From NCBI RefSeq assembly GCF_001613365.1, contig NZ_BDCF01000022.1:1-64000 (forward strand): a DNA stretch of 64,000 bases, written 5' to 3'. This document shows, in pieces, positions 26,376-34,038 of the stretch. The stretch comes from Nocardia xishanensis NBRC 101358 (GTDB lineage: Bacteria > Actinomycetota > Actinomycetes > Mycobacteriales > Mycobacteriaceae). Below the pieces are notes generated by a model. The model did no database searches, was not told the DNA's origin, and was given only the letters and a program-made list of their open reading frames with translations. The translations under genes were made by a program, and so were the position numbers. Numbering within the stretch: position 1 is the stretch's first letter; every line of letters starts with the position of its first letter.

Positions 26376-27257
26376 ATGGGCGCATTGGCAGGAAAGGTCG
26401 CGGTCATCACCGGCGGAGGCCGGGGGATCGGCCGTGAGCACGCGCTGCTGTTCGCGAGCGAGGGCGCTCGCGTCGTCGTCAACGACCTCGGCGGCAGCAA
26501 CGCGGGCGAGGGGACCGATTCCGGCCCGGCTCAGCAGGTGGTCGAGGAGATCGTCGCGGCGGGCGGCGAGGCGGTCGCCAACACCGACGACATCGCCTCA
26601 TGGGAGGGCGCGCGCAACCTGGTCCAGCAGGCGGTGTCCGAGCTGGGCGGGCTCGACATCGTGGTCAACAACGCCGGCATCCTGCGCGACGCGTTCGTCG
26701 CGGGCATGGAAGAAGCCCAGTGGGACGCCGTGATCGCGGTGCACCTGAAGGGCCATGCCGCGGTGCTGCACCACGCGGCGGCCTACTGGAAAGAGCAGAG
26801 CAAGGCAGGCAACCAACCCAACGCGGCCGTGATCAACACGGCGTCCGCGTCGGGCACCACCGTCCCGAACGCGGGCCAGGCCAACTACGGCGCGGCCAAG
26901 GCGGGCATCGCCGCGCTGACCCTGGTCGCCGCCGACGAACTCGCCCGCTACGGCGTGCGGGTGAATGCGATCGCGCCGATCGCCAGGACCCGGCTCACCC
27001 TCGCCACGCCCGGCATGGGCGAGATGATGGCCGCCGAGGCCGAGGCCGTCGAGGAAGCGGGCGGATTCGATGCCTTCAGCCCCGCCAACATCTCCCCGTT
27101 GGTCGCATACTTGGCTTCGGACAAGTGCCCGATCACCGGCAAGGTGTTCGCGGTGCAGGGCGGCGCCATCTCCGAGCTGGCGGGCTGGCACGACGTGAAG
27201 ACGATCGAGACCGACGGCCCCTGGCTCATCGACGACATCGCCGCTCGGCTGCCCTGA
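26376..27257 (+). CDS. SDR-family (R)-3-hydroxyacyl-CoA dehydrogenase-like
   Basis: A 293-residue SDR with TGGGRGIG at the NAD site, NNAG, catalytic Ser in NTASASGTT, and Tyr-x3-Lys in ANYGAAKAG. The VVNDLGGSNAGEG loop and the C-terminal extension after VFAVQGGAISEL resemble the dehydrogenase domain of peroxisomal multifunctional enzyme type 2. That fits (R)-3-hydroxyacyl-CoA oxidation next to the MaoC hydratase. The start is preceded by CAGGAG. Confidence 0.9.
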   Translation: MGALAGKVAVITGGGRGIGREHALLFASEGARVVVNDLGGSNAGEGTDSGPAQQVVEEIVAAGGEAVANTDDIASWEGARNLVQQAVSELGGLDIVVNNAGILRDAFVAGMEEAQWDAVIAVHLKGHAAVLHHAAAYWKEQSKAGNQPNAAVINTASASGTTVPNAGQANYGAAKAGIAALTLVAADELARYGVRVNAIAPIARTRLTLATPGMGEMMAAEAEAVEEAGGFDAFSPANISPLVAYLASDKCPITGKVFAVQGGAISELAGWHDVKTIETDGPWLIDDIAARLP

Positions 27258-27285
27258 GACCGGGCCGCCAGAAAGGAGAACGACG

Positions 27286-28548
27286 ATGTTCGAATGGTCC
27301 GAGACCGATGTGATGGTCCGCGACGCGGTGCGCACCTTCATCGACAAGGAGGTCCGCCCGCACCTGGACGCGCTCGACAGCGGCGAGATGCTGCCGTATC
27401 CGATCATCCGGAAGCTGTTCGCGGACTTCGGTATCGACGCGATGGGCGGTGAGGCGGTCGCGAAGCTGCTCGCCAAGCAGCGGGCCAAGGAGGAGGCACT
27501 CGCCGCCGGAGCGCCCGCGCCGGAGAAGAGCGAGAAACGTTCCGGCGCAAGCCCGTTCAGCGGCCAGGAGTCGCTGATGGCGGTGCTGATCAGCGAATTG
27601 TCCGGTGTCTGCATGGGTTTGGTCACCGCGATGGGCGTCAGCATCGGGCTCGGCGCGACCACCATCATGTCGCGCGGCACGCTGGCCCAGAAAGAGCGCT
27701 GGCTCGCCGACATCGTGACGATGCGGAAGGTCGCCGCCTGGGCGATCACCGAGCCCGACTCGGGCTCCGACGCGTTCGGCGGCATGAAGACCTACGTCAA
27801 GCGCGACGGCGAGGACTACATCCTCAACGGCCAGAAGACCTTCATCACCAACGGTCCCTTCGCCGACGTGATGATCGTCTACGCGAAGCTGGACGAGGGA
27901 GAAGGGGTGGATAAGCGCGAGCGCAAGGTGCTGACCTTCGTCCTGGACAAGGGCATGGAAGGCGTCACCCAGGGCAAGCCGTTCAAGAAGATGGGCCTGC
28001 ACGCCTCGCCGACCGGTGAACTGTTCTTCGACAACGTGCGCGTCGGCCGGGACCGGCTGCTCGGCGAGACCGAGGAGCACAAGGGCGGAGACGGCCGCGA
28101 GTCCGCGCGCTCCAGCTTCACCGCCGAACGCATCGGGGTCGCGTTCATGGCGCTCGGCATCATCGACGAATGCCACCGGCTGTGCGTCGACTACGCCAAG
28201 AGCCGCAAGCTGTGGGGCCAGGAGATCGGGCGTTTCCAGCTGGTCCAGCTCAAGCTGGCCAAGATGGAGATCGCCAGGATCAACGTGCAGAACATGGTGT
28301 TCAACGCGCTAGAGCGCGGCCGCGCAGGCAAACCGCCGACCCTCGCCGAGGCCTCCGCCATGAAGCTCTACTGCTCCGAAGCCGCCACCGACGTGGCGAT
28401 GGAAGCGGTCCAGCTCTTCGGCGGCAACGGCTACATGACCGAATACCGCGTCGAACAACTGGCCCGCGACGCCAAATCCCTGATGATCTACGCGGGCTCC
28501 AACGAAATCCAAGTAACCCACATCGCCAAGGCCCTCCTGGCCCCCTGA
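27286..28548 (+). CDS. Acyl-CoA dehydrogenase with catalytic Glu in the alternative position
   Basis: A 420-residue FAD-dependent acyl-CoA dehydrogenase. It shows WAITEPDSGSDAFGG and YILNGQKTFITNG in the middle domain and LFGGNGYMTEYRVEQLARDA in the C-terminal helical domain. The usual catalytic Glu of the YEG motif is Ala403 here (IYAGSNEIQ). Glu281 in FTAERIGVAFMALG aligns with the base used by isovaleryl-CoA and long-chain acyl-CoA dehydrogenases. A branched or bulky substrate is therefore plausible. There is an insertion of about 30 residues near 65-95, rich in Lys and Glu. An AGGAGAA site precedes the ATG. Confidence 0.92.
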   Translation: MFEWSETDVMVRDAVRTFIDKEVRPHLDALDSGEMLPYPIIRKLFADFGIDAMGGEAVAKLLAKQRAKEEALAAGAPAPEKSEKRSGASPFSGQESLMAVLISELSGVCMGLVTAMGVSIGLGATTIMSRGTLAQKERWLADIVTMRKVAAWAITEPDSGSDAFGGMKTYVKRDGEDYILNGQKTFITNGPFADVMIVYAKLDEGEGVDKRERKVLTFVLDKGMEGVTQGKPFKKMGLHASPTGELFFDNVRVGRDRLLGETEEHKGGDGRESARSSFTAERIGVAFMALGIIDECHRLCVDYAKSRKLWGQEIGRFQLVQLKLAKMEIARINVQNMVFNALERGRAGKPPTLAEASAMKLYCSEAATDVAMEAVQLFGGNGYMTEYRVEQLARDAKSLMIYAGSNEIQVTHIAKALLAP

Positions 28549-28557
28549 CCCCGCACC

Positions 28558-28592
28558 CACGCCCCACCCAGGCGCCGCCTGCGTGGGGCGTG
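28558..28592 (+). terminator. Hairpin terminator after the acyl-CoA dehydrogenase gene
   Basis: 10-bp arms (CACGCCCCAC/GTGGGGCGTG) enclose an inner stem AGGCG/GCCT-like loop, 9 bases after the stop codon. It closes the acyl-CoA operon and faces the convergent higA gene. Confidence 0.7.
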
Positions 28593-28641
28593 CGGAGAGT
28601 GGGTGACCTTCACGCCGCGAGAGGCCGGGTGCGTCTGGCCT

Positions 28642-28926
28642 CTACGCCGCCAGCGAGACCGACAGCTCGGTGTCGAGGGCGGCGGCGATCCGCTCCAGGG
28701 TGGTGATCGTCGGTACCACGTCACCTGCCTCGAGGCGGCTCACGGCGTGCTGGCGCATCCCGGCACGGTTGGCCAGTTCGGTCTGCGACCATCCGCGCGC
28801 TTCACGAGCTGCGCGGATCTGGCGGCCGAGTTCATACGCCAGCGCGTAGGCGCGGGCGGCTGCCTGGTACTCGGGAGTGGCGCGGGTCGCCTCTAGGTGG
28901 GCGTCGAAGTCCCTTTGGCTGGTCAT
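28642..28926 (-). CDS. higA: HigA-type XRE antitoxin
   Basis: A 94-residue protein with a Cro/C1-type helix-turn-helix: GRQIRAAREARGWSQTELANRAGMRQHAVSRLEAGD. It is transcribed after the toxin gene and its ATG overlaps the toxin stop codon (ATGA). Toxin-first order is characteristic of higBA. By family knowledge it neutralises the toxin and binds the operon promoter, where a 16-bp palindrome is seen. Confidence 0.88.
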   Translation of the reverse strand: MTSQRDFDAHLEATRATPEYQAAARAYALAYELGRQIRAAREARGWSQTELANRAGMRQHAVSRLEAGDVVPTITTLERIAAALDTELSVSLAA

Positions 28927-29297
28927 GGTTCGGTGTCTCCGGTGGGGTCGAAGGTCGAGTGTGCCGGGTCGGTGTGCTCTGATTCGCACAGCTTGCGGGC
29001 CATTTTCGCGCGATCGATCTGGGCCGTCTCGCGTTGCTTCGTTTTTTGAAACACGGTCAGCAACACAGCTTTTCGGCTACCAGGGAACCAGTACGTGATC
29101 CGAGTGGCCCGGTTGCGGGTAAGGGTGAACCGCAGCTCGCGAACCCCGTCGCCGAGGTAGCGACAATACGGTTCACTGAGTTCAGGGCCGTAAGCGGCGA
29201 GGAGTCCGGCGGCGAAGTCCGCACGGGCCAGGTCGATCGGTGATAGTCCGGCCAGGAACGAGCGAACCTCGGGCTCTATCTCGATCGCATACAGCAC
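28923..29297 (-). CDS. higB: HigB/RelE-superfamily (Gp49-like) toxin
   Basis: A 124-residue protein. The core GDGVRELRFTLTRNRATRITYWFPGSRKAVLLTVFQKTKQRE is typical of phage Gp49-like HigB toxins, ribosome-dependent mRNA interferases. The C-terminal 35 residues after ARKLCESE are low complexity. The GTG start at 29297 gives MLYAIEIEPEV. It pairs with the XRE antitoxin gene that overlaps its stop. Confidence 0.87.
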   Translation of the reverse strand: MLYAIEIEPEVRSFLAGLSPIDLARADFAAGLLAAYGPELSEPYCRYLGDGVRELRFTLTRNRATRITYWFPGSRKAVLLTVFQKTKQRETAQIDRAKMARKLCESEHTDPAHSTFDPTGDTEP

Positions 29298-29308
29298 GAC
29301 CTGAGATT

Positions 29309-29324
29309 ATCACATCTATGTGAT
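29309..29324. promoter_or_regulatory. 16-bp palindromic operator upstream of higBA
   Basis: ATCACATCTATGTGAT is an inverted repeat with 7-bp arms around a 2-base centre, 12 bases before the higB GTG. This is the expected location for HigA autoregulation. Confidence 0.65.
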
Positions 29325-29365
29325 GACGCTTTGCGGGTCGATTGGTCGGCCTACCTCCTCCTGCC

Positions 29366-30262
29366 TCACACCGCGCGGAGGTGGTTGCGGCTGGCGTAGA
29401 CGTGTTCGGCGATGAGGGTGGCTATGCGGTCGGGGGCTTCGAGCATGGGGACGTGGCCGACGCCGTTGACGAGGATGCGGTCGGCGGAGTCGGGGAGTTC
29501 CTTCAGGTAGCGGCGGGCGTAGACACGGTTCGGGATGATGCGGTCGTACTCGGACAGCAGCAGGCGGACCGGGGTGACCAGGTCGGACAGGTCGGCCAAA
29601 GCGGGGGCGCGGAGGCCGCCCGCGATCATCGGCAGCATCGCTGTGCAGTTCAGCGCGGCGCGCAGCACATTGGCGATCTCGCGGCGCGGCACCGCGGAGG
29701 CGTGCTTGCTCAACAGGAACAGCGCGAACCGCTGGGGGATGACGTTGTCGGTTGCGAAACCGCCGAGCCGCCTGCCGATTCGCACGAGCGGAACCAGCGA
29801 GAGGAACTTCAGTCCCACCCGGAACTGGGTGAGCGAGGGGACGTTCCAGCCGCCCGCGGGCGCGATCAGCGTCAGCGTGCGGGCTCTGCCGCGGCGGGCG
29901 AGTTCGACGCCGACCCAGGCGCCGAGCGAGTTGCCCGCGATATGGCAGGTGCGCCAACCCATTTCGTCGAGCTGGGCCTCGATCGCGTCGGCCAGCGCGC
30001 CGACGCCGACGAGCCCGCGCTCGGCAGGCGGGCCGCCCCAGTGACCGGGCAGGGCGGGGGCGTACACCTCGCAGTGCGAGGACAACCGGTCCGCGGTGCG
30101 TTCCCAACAGTGCGGCGAGAGCATGAAGCCGTGCAAAAGCATCAGCGGATCGCCGGAGCCCAGGTGCAATGCTTTGATCGGTTTGTCGTCCGTGCGGGCG
30201 GCGGTTCGCGCTCGGGCGGAGCGCGGGGCGGCGGCCGTGGACTTGGAGGTGTCGGACGTCAT
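29366..30262 (-). CDS. Alpha/beta-fold hydrolase
   Basis: A 298-residue hydrolase. The oxyanion region is LMLLHGFMLSPHCWE, the nucleophile Ser is in AGNSLGAWVG, the acid is in LLLSEYDRIIP, and the His is in GVGHVPMLEAPD. A low-complexity N-terminus of about 25 residues precedes the fold. The substrate is unknown; esterase or lipase-like activity is likely. A much longer open frame extends upstream, but it is antisense to xthA, so 30262 is chosen as the start (purine-rich GGAAGGGG upstream). It is divergent from xthA. Confidence 0.85.
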   Translation of the reverse strand: MTSDTSKSTAAAPRSARARTAARTDDKPIKALHLGSGDPLMLLHGFMLSPHCWERTADRLSSHCEVYAPALPGHWGGPPAERGLVGVGALADAIEAQLDEMGWRTCHIAGNSLGAWVGVELARRGRARTLTLIAPAGGWNVPSLTQFRVGLKFLSLVPLVRIGRRLGGFATDNVIPQRFALFLLSKHASAVPRREIANVLRAALNCTAMLPMIAGGLRAPALADLSDLVTPVRLLLSEYDRIIPNRVYARRYLKELPDSADRILVNGVGHVPMLEAPDRIATLIAEHVYASRNHLRAV

Positions 30263-30331
30263 CGTCAGCACCCCTTCCTGGACGGCAGTGTCCGGGGGCG
30301 GTATCTCTGACCAGCATTGTACGGTCGTTGC

Positions 30332-31111
30332 GTGCCCTACATCATCTCCACAGTCAATGTGAACGGCGTCCGAGCGGCCACGGGCAAGGGCATGCTCGAC
30401 TGGCTCGCGGCCACCGAAGCGGACATCGTCTGCCTGCAGGAAACCCGCGCCACCGACGAGCAGACCCGCGCCGCGCTCGCGCCGGCATTGGCCGACGGCT
30501 GGTGGCTGGCGCACGCCGAGCCCGGGTCCAAGGGCAGGGCCGGTGTCGGCATCCTGTCCAGGCGGGAGCCGAAGGCGGTCCGGATCGGGTTCGGCAGCGC
30601 CGAGTTCGACGCCTCGGGGCGCTTTCTGGAGGCCGAATTCGACGAGGTGACCGTCGCCAGCGTGTACGTGCACTCCGGTGACGCGGGCACCGAGCGCCAG
30701 GACGAGAAGTACCGGTTCATGGCCGAGTTCGGCGCCTACCTGAAGACCCGTACCGGCGACTTCGTGGTCAGCGGCGACTGGAACATCGCGCACACCGAAC
30801 GCGACCTGAAGAACTGGAAGGGCAACCTGAAGTCGGCCGGGTTCCTGCCCGAGGAACGCGCCTGGATCGACGAGCTGATCGCCGCCGGCTATGTCGACGT
30901 GGTGCGTCAGCTGCATCCGGGCGTCGACGGGCCGTACAGCTGGTGGTCCTACCGCGGCCGCGCCTTCGACAACGACTCGGGCTGGCGCATCGACCTTCAG
31001 CTGGCGCGCGGCGAGCTGCCGCGCCGCGCCAAGCAGGCCGTCGTCGAGCGGGCCGCCTCCTACGATCAGCGCTGGTCCGACCACGCTCCGGTCACGGTGC
31101 AGTACCGATGA
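30332..31111 (+). CDS. xthA: Exodeoxyribonuclease III (AP endonuclease)
   Basis: A 259-residue member of the endonuclease/exonuclease/phosphatase family that repairs abasic sites. Catalytic segments are CLQETRA (metal Glu), VVSGDWNIAH (Asp and Asn), SWWSYRGRAFDNDSGWRID and SDHAPVTV (His). The GTG at 30332 is chosen because the family N-terminus starts at this point (YIISTVNVNG). Its stop codon overlaps the ATG of a short repeat-encoded peptide (31108-31188) that leads into the RNase gene. Confidence 0.94.
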   Translation: MPYIISTVNVNGVRAATGKGMLDWLAATEADIVCLQETRATDEQTRAALAPALADGWWLAHAEPGSKGRAGVGILSRREPKAVRIGFGSAEFDASGRFLEAEFDEVTVASVYVHSGDAGTERQDEKYRFMAEFGAYLKTRTGDFVVSGDWNIAHTERDLKNWKGNLKSAGFLPEERAWIDELIAAGYVDVVRQLHPGVDGPYSWWSYRGRAFDNDSGWRIDLQLARGELPRRAKQAVVERAASYDQRWSDHAPVTVQYR

Positions 31112-31188
31112 ACGGACGGAGTGAGCGAATCGTGTGCCGGCGCGCTTCGCGCTCGCCGGAGCCGAGTGCCCGCGAGATGTCGGCGTGA
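31108..31188 (+). repeat. Coupling mini-ORF repeat, copy 1 (xthA to RNase)
   Basis: An 81-base element encoding a 26-residue peptide beginning MNGRSERIV and containing SPEPSAREM. Its ATG overlaps the xthA stop (ATGA) and its TGA overlaps the RNase GTG (GTGA). Two relatives are at 47566-47649 and 53765-53881. Copy 1 is about 80% identical in DNA to the 81-base core of copy 3. It may act as a re-initiation bridge rather than a functional protein. Confidence 0.75.
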
Positions 31189-31694
31189 CCGGCAAAGTGA
31201 TCCGGGCGCTAGGGGCGCTCGGCGCGGTGGCGGTGGTGCTGTTGCTCGCGGTGCTCGCGTCACGCGGCGGCCCCGACACCGACCGCACGGCGGGCTCGGC
31301 CACCGCGACGACCCGCGCGACGGCGACCGCCTCGAGTGTCTCCGCGCGCCCGACCGGCGTCCCGCCCGTCGCGGTCACGGTCACGGTCACGGTCACGCCG
31401 AGCCGGGCGCAGGGCGTTCCGGACCGCGCCTACGTCACGCTGGCCGAGATAGACGCGGGCCGCTGGCCGGATTCGGCGAACGCGCCAGGCACCAAGGGCG
31501 GCGAGCGCTGGATGAACCGGGACGGCACGCTGCCGCGCACCGATGCCGCGGGCAGGTCGATCACGTATCAGGAGTGGGACGTCAACCCCAAGCAGCGCAA
31601 CCGTTCCCGCGATGCCGAACGCATCGTCACCGGCAGCGACGGCACGGTCTGGTACACCGGCGACCACTACGAGACGTTCACGAGGATGCGCTGA
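31185..31694 (+). CDS. Secreted guanyl-specific ribonuclease (barnase/RNase Sa family)
   Basis: A 169-residue protein. An N-terminal membrane/signal segment (ALGAVAVVLLLAVLAS) is followed by a Thr/Ala/Val-rich linker and a C-terminal microbial RNase domain of about 90 residues. The catalytic triad of the family is visible: Glu130 (YQEWDV), Arg146 (AERIVTG) and His161 (GDHYETF). It would cleave RNA 3' of G outside the cell or in the envelope. The following gene encodes its barstar inhibitor and overlaps it by one base. Confidence 0.92.
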   Translation: MTGKVIRALGALGAVAVVLLLAVLASRGGPDTDRTAGSATATTRATATASSVSARPTGVPPVAVTVTVTVTPSRAQGVPDRAYVTLAEIDAGRWPDSANAPGTKGGERWMNRDGTLPRTDAAGRSITYQEWDVNPKQRNRSRDAERIVTGSDGTVWYTGDHYETFTRMR

Positions 31695-32176
31695 TGCCCC
31701 GTCCGGTTCCGCTCTCGCAGTTCCTCGCTCGCACCGTCGACGGCGCGCCCACCACCGTGTCCGAGCCGGTGCTCGGCGCGCTGCCCGTCGACGCGCCCGA
31801 ATTGAGCGAGGTCCGCTATCGCGCGCCCGCCGGGTACCAGGTGCGCGAGTTGCGCGGGCGCAAGATGCACGACACCGCGGGCGTGTTCGACGAGTGGGCC
31901 TCGGCCTTCCAGTTCCCGTACTACTTCGGCGCGAACAAGGACGCCTTCGACGAATGCCTGCGCGACCTGGACGATTTCGTCGGCGAGGCGAGCGGTTACG
32001 TCGCCGTGGTGCGCGACGCGGCCGCGCTGCTCGACGATCAGCCCGAGGAGCGGGAGTGGTTCGAACAGGCGATGCGCGACTGCGCCGACTACTGGGCGCG
32101 TCGCGAGGTCGCGTTCCGCGTCGTCTATCAGGGCGCGCCGTTCTCGTCCGAGGTCATCGCGCTGTCACTGACCTGA
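31694..32176 (+). CDS. Barstar-family ribonuclease inhibitor
   Basis: A 160-residue protein with a barstar fold in its C-terminal 110 residues. The inhibitory helix FQFPYYFGANKDAFDECLRDL carries the conserved Tyr, Gly, Asn, Asp and Asp positions of barstar. It would protect the cell from the RNase encoded just upstream (TGATG overlap). The N-terminal 50 residues are an extension absent from Bacillus barstar. Confidence 0.92.
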   Translation: MPRPVPLSQFLARTVDGAPTTVSEPVLGALPVDAPELSEVRYRAPAGYQVRELRGRKMHDTAGVFDEWASAFQFPYYFGANKDAFDECLRDLDDFVGEASGYVAVVRDAAALLDDQPEEREWFEQAMRDCADYWARREVAFRVVYQGAPFSSEVIALSLT

Positions 32177-32184
32177 TCGGCCCT

Positions 32185-32289
32185 CGTCACGCGAGGCGGC
32201 CCGGTCTTCCAGGCGAACCGTCACCCGAGGCGGCGCGGTCATTCGAGGAGCCCCGGTCATTCGAGGAGCCAGGTCACCCGAGGCGGCGC
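32185..32289. repeat. Degenerate 17-18 bp tandem repeat array at the tetR 3' end
   Basis: About six copies of a unit like GTCAcyCGAGGmGsC start near 32185, 32203, 32219, 32237, 32255 and 32272. The second is strongly degenerate. The last copy overlaps the final codons and stop of the tetR gene, so the array may have grown from that gene end. Spacing is tight, with no spacers, so it is not a CRISPR. Confidence 0.65.
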
Positions 32290-32909
32290 GCCAGGTCCTC
32301 GCCGAGCAGGACGAATACATCCGTGGTGTGTTCGATGAGCTCCTCTTTGGTGAGCGGCATATCACCTTGTAGCCACGTCGTCAGCGTCTGCACCAGGCCG
32401 CCGACGAGGTAGGTCGCGCGAAAGAAGATGGCGGGATCCGGTTCGGGATCGGTGATGCCGTAGAAGTCGATGCCCTCGGCCGCGACCATGCGCGCGAACA
32501 CCCGGATCGTCTCGGTGGTCCTGGCCCGCAGTTCCGGCGTGGCCATACCGGCGACCAGCGCGACCTTGGCCTTGCGCGGATCGTCGGTGAGCAGGTGGAT
32601 GCCCGCGGCGATGGCGGCGTGTGCCTTGGCTCGCGAGTCATCAGGCGCGCCGCGCAGCCCGTCCAGGATCGCGATGGCCAGTTCCTCGGCGATCCGGTCG
32701 GTCAGCGCGGTGAGCACGGCGTCGCGGCTGTCGAAATTCTCGTAGTAGTACCGCTCGTTGAGCCCGGCCTGTGCGCACAGCCCGGAGACGGTGAGCTTCG
32801 CCAGGCCCTGGACGCCGATGATCTCGAGCGCGGCGTCCAGCAGTGCGGTGCGTCGCTGTGCCCGGCGTTGGTCGGCGGAGACGCCGCCGTAGGTCCGCTG
32901 CGCTGTCAC
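32274..32909 (-). CDS. TetR-family regulator, divergent from an MpaB-like oxygenase gene
   Basis: A 211-residue regulator. The HTH is in residues about 14-60 (RRTALLDAALEIIGVQGLAK, LCAQAGLNERYYYENFDSRD). GTG at 32909 is chosen over 32942 because it fits the family length and leaves the operator region free. The intergenic region carries four TTCTGGCA/TGCCAGAA half-sites, so it probably controls itself and the oxygenase gene. Confidence 0.87.
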   Translation of the reverse strand: MTAQRTYGGVSADQRRAQRRTALLDAALEIIGVQGLAKLTVSGLCAQAGLNERYYYENFDSRDAVLTALTDRIAEELAIAILDGLRGAPDDSRAKAHAAIAAGIHLLTDDPRKAKVALVAGMATPELRARTTETIRVFARMVAAEGIDFYGITDPEPDPAIFFRATYLVGGLVQTLTTWLQGDMPLTKEELIEHTTDVFVLLGEDLARRLG

Positions 32910-32916
32910 AGCACGA

Positions 32917-32986
32917 TTCTGGCACGGACACGATTCTGGCATTGAGTATTGCCAGAAGGTTGGATCTGGGGGATTCTATTGCCAGA
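32917..32986. promoter_or_regulatory. Cluster of TTCTGGCA/TGCCAGAA operator half-sites
   Basis: Half-sites are at 32917-32924 and 32934-32941 (direct orientation) and at 32950-32957 and 32980-32986 (inverted orientation). The central pair forms a perfect 8-bp inverted repeat with an 8-base spacer. Placement between the divergent tetR and oxygenase genes marks it as the likely TetR binding region. Confidence 0.7.
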
Positions 32987-33033
32987 TGGTGTCGGTCCCG
33001 GCGCAGGCCGGGGCTTTCGATGAGGAGACAACG

Positions 33034-34038
33034 ATGTCCGCACACTCGTCCCAGCCCGGATACTTCGCCGACAATTCGATGGCGCGACGCGTCATGAGCA
33101 AGCGTGCGGTCGGTCTCACCTACGGACAGCGGGCGCTGGTGATCGGAGCCGTGCACCCTCGCCTCTACGTCGGGACGGCCGAGAACACCGAACACCGCGA
33201 CACGCCCTACACCCGGCTGGCGCTCACCGGGAAACTGTTCGAGGCCGTCTTCCTCGGTAGCAAGGAGGAGGCGGAACGGGCGCTGGCCTTCACCACCAAG
33301 AAGCACGCCAAGGTCGTCGGCGAGCTGCCCGAGGATGCCGGGCCGCGCCATCCGGCGGGCACGGCGTACTCGGCCCTCGATCCGCACCTGATGTTCATGA
33401 CCATGGCGTTCACCTTCGATTCCGCCGAGGTCATGTACGACCTGCTCGTCCGCAGGCTGACCGACGGCGAGCGGGACGGGCTCTACCAGGACTACGTGCG
33501 CTGGGCCGAACTGTTCGGCATGCCGCGCGACGCCGCGCCCGCCGACTACCGCGCCTTCCGTCGCTTCTACGACGGCTACCTCGCCTCCGACGAGCTCTTC
33601 CTCACCGACGAGGCCCGGCTGGTCGGGTCCTACCTGGCGGGTCAGCGCGTCCCGTATCCGCAGCGGGCCCCGCTGCAACAGGTCGCCTCGGCGTTCTTCC
33701 TGCTGGTGCAGGGCAGTCTGCCGCCGCGCATCCGCGCCATGTACGGCATGCGCTGGGGAACGGCCGACGAGCTCGCCTTCCGCGCGCTGGCGGGCGGTGT
33801 GCGCACCGCGCATGTCGCGCCGCCGCTCGCCCCCAGGGTGCTGCGCGGCACGCTCGCCGGTCCGAGCGGACCGGTCTACCGATTGGTCTCCGAACGCGAG
33901 CGCAAGCTGACGCGGGCCGGCAGGCCGAGCATGCCCGGCGTCGACCCGCGCAACTGGGCGGCTCGAAATTCCGCTGGACTCGCATGGGAAGATCGAGGGC
34001 ATGTCGAGTCCCGCATCAGCCCCGGCCGCCGAGCGTAA
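33034..34038 (+). CDS. Oxygenase MpaB family (DUF2236) protein
   Basis: A 334-residue helical protein of the DUF2236/MpaB-like oxygenase family, thought to bind heme or iron. Visible motifs are GAVHPRLYVGT near the N-terminus, DPHLMFMTMAFTFDSAEVMYD in the middle, and a conserved Arg/Trp-rich segment. The enzymatic role in this organism is unknown. It has a GAGGAG site before the ATG. Its 3' end overlaps the start of trpS by 38 bases. Confidence 0.84.
   Translation: MSAHSSQPGYFADNSMARRVMSKRAVGLTYGQRALVIGAVHPRLYVGTAENTEHRDTPYTRLALTGKLFEAVFLGSKEEAERALAFTTKKHAKVVGELPEDAGPRHPAGTAYSALDPHLMFMTMAFTFDSAEVMYDLLVRRLTDGERDGLYQDYVRWAELFGMPRDAAPADYRAFRRFYDGYLASDELFLTDEARLVGSYLAGQRVPYPQRAPLQQVASAFFLLVQGSLPPRIRAMYGMRWGTADELAFRALAGGVRTAHVAPPLAPRVLRGTLAGPSGPVYRLVSERERKLTRAGRPSMPGVDPRNWAARNSAGLAWEDRGHVESRISPGRRA

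Noticed and set aside
32185..32289. CRISPR array
   Set aside because: The repeats are degenerate and contiguous with no spacers; no cas genes are present.
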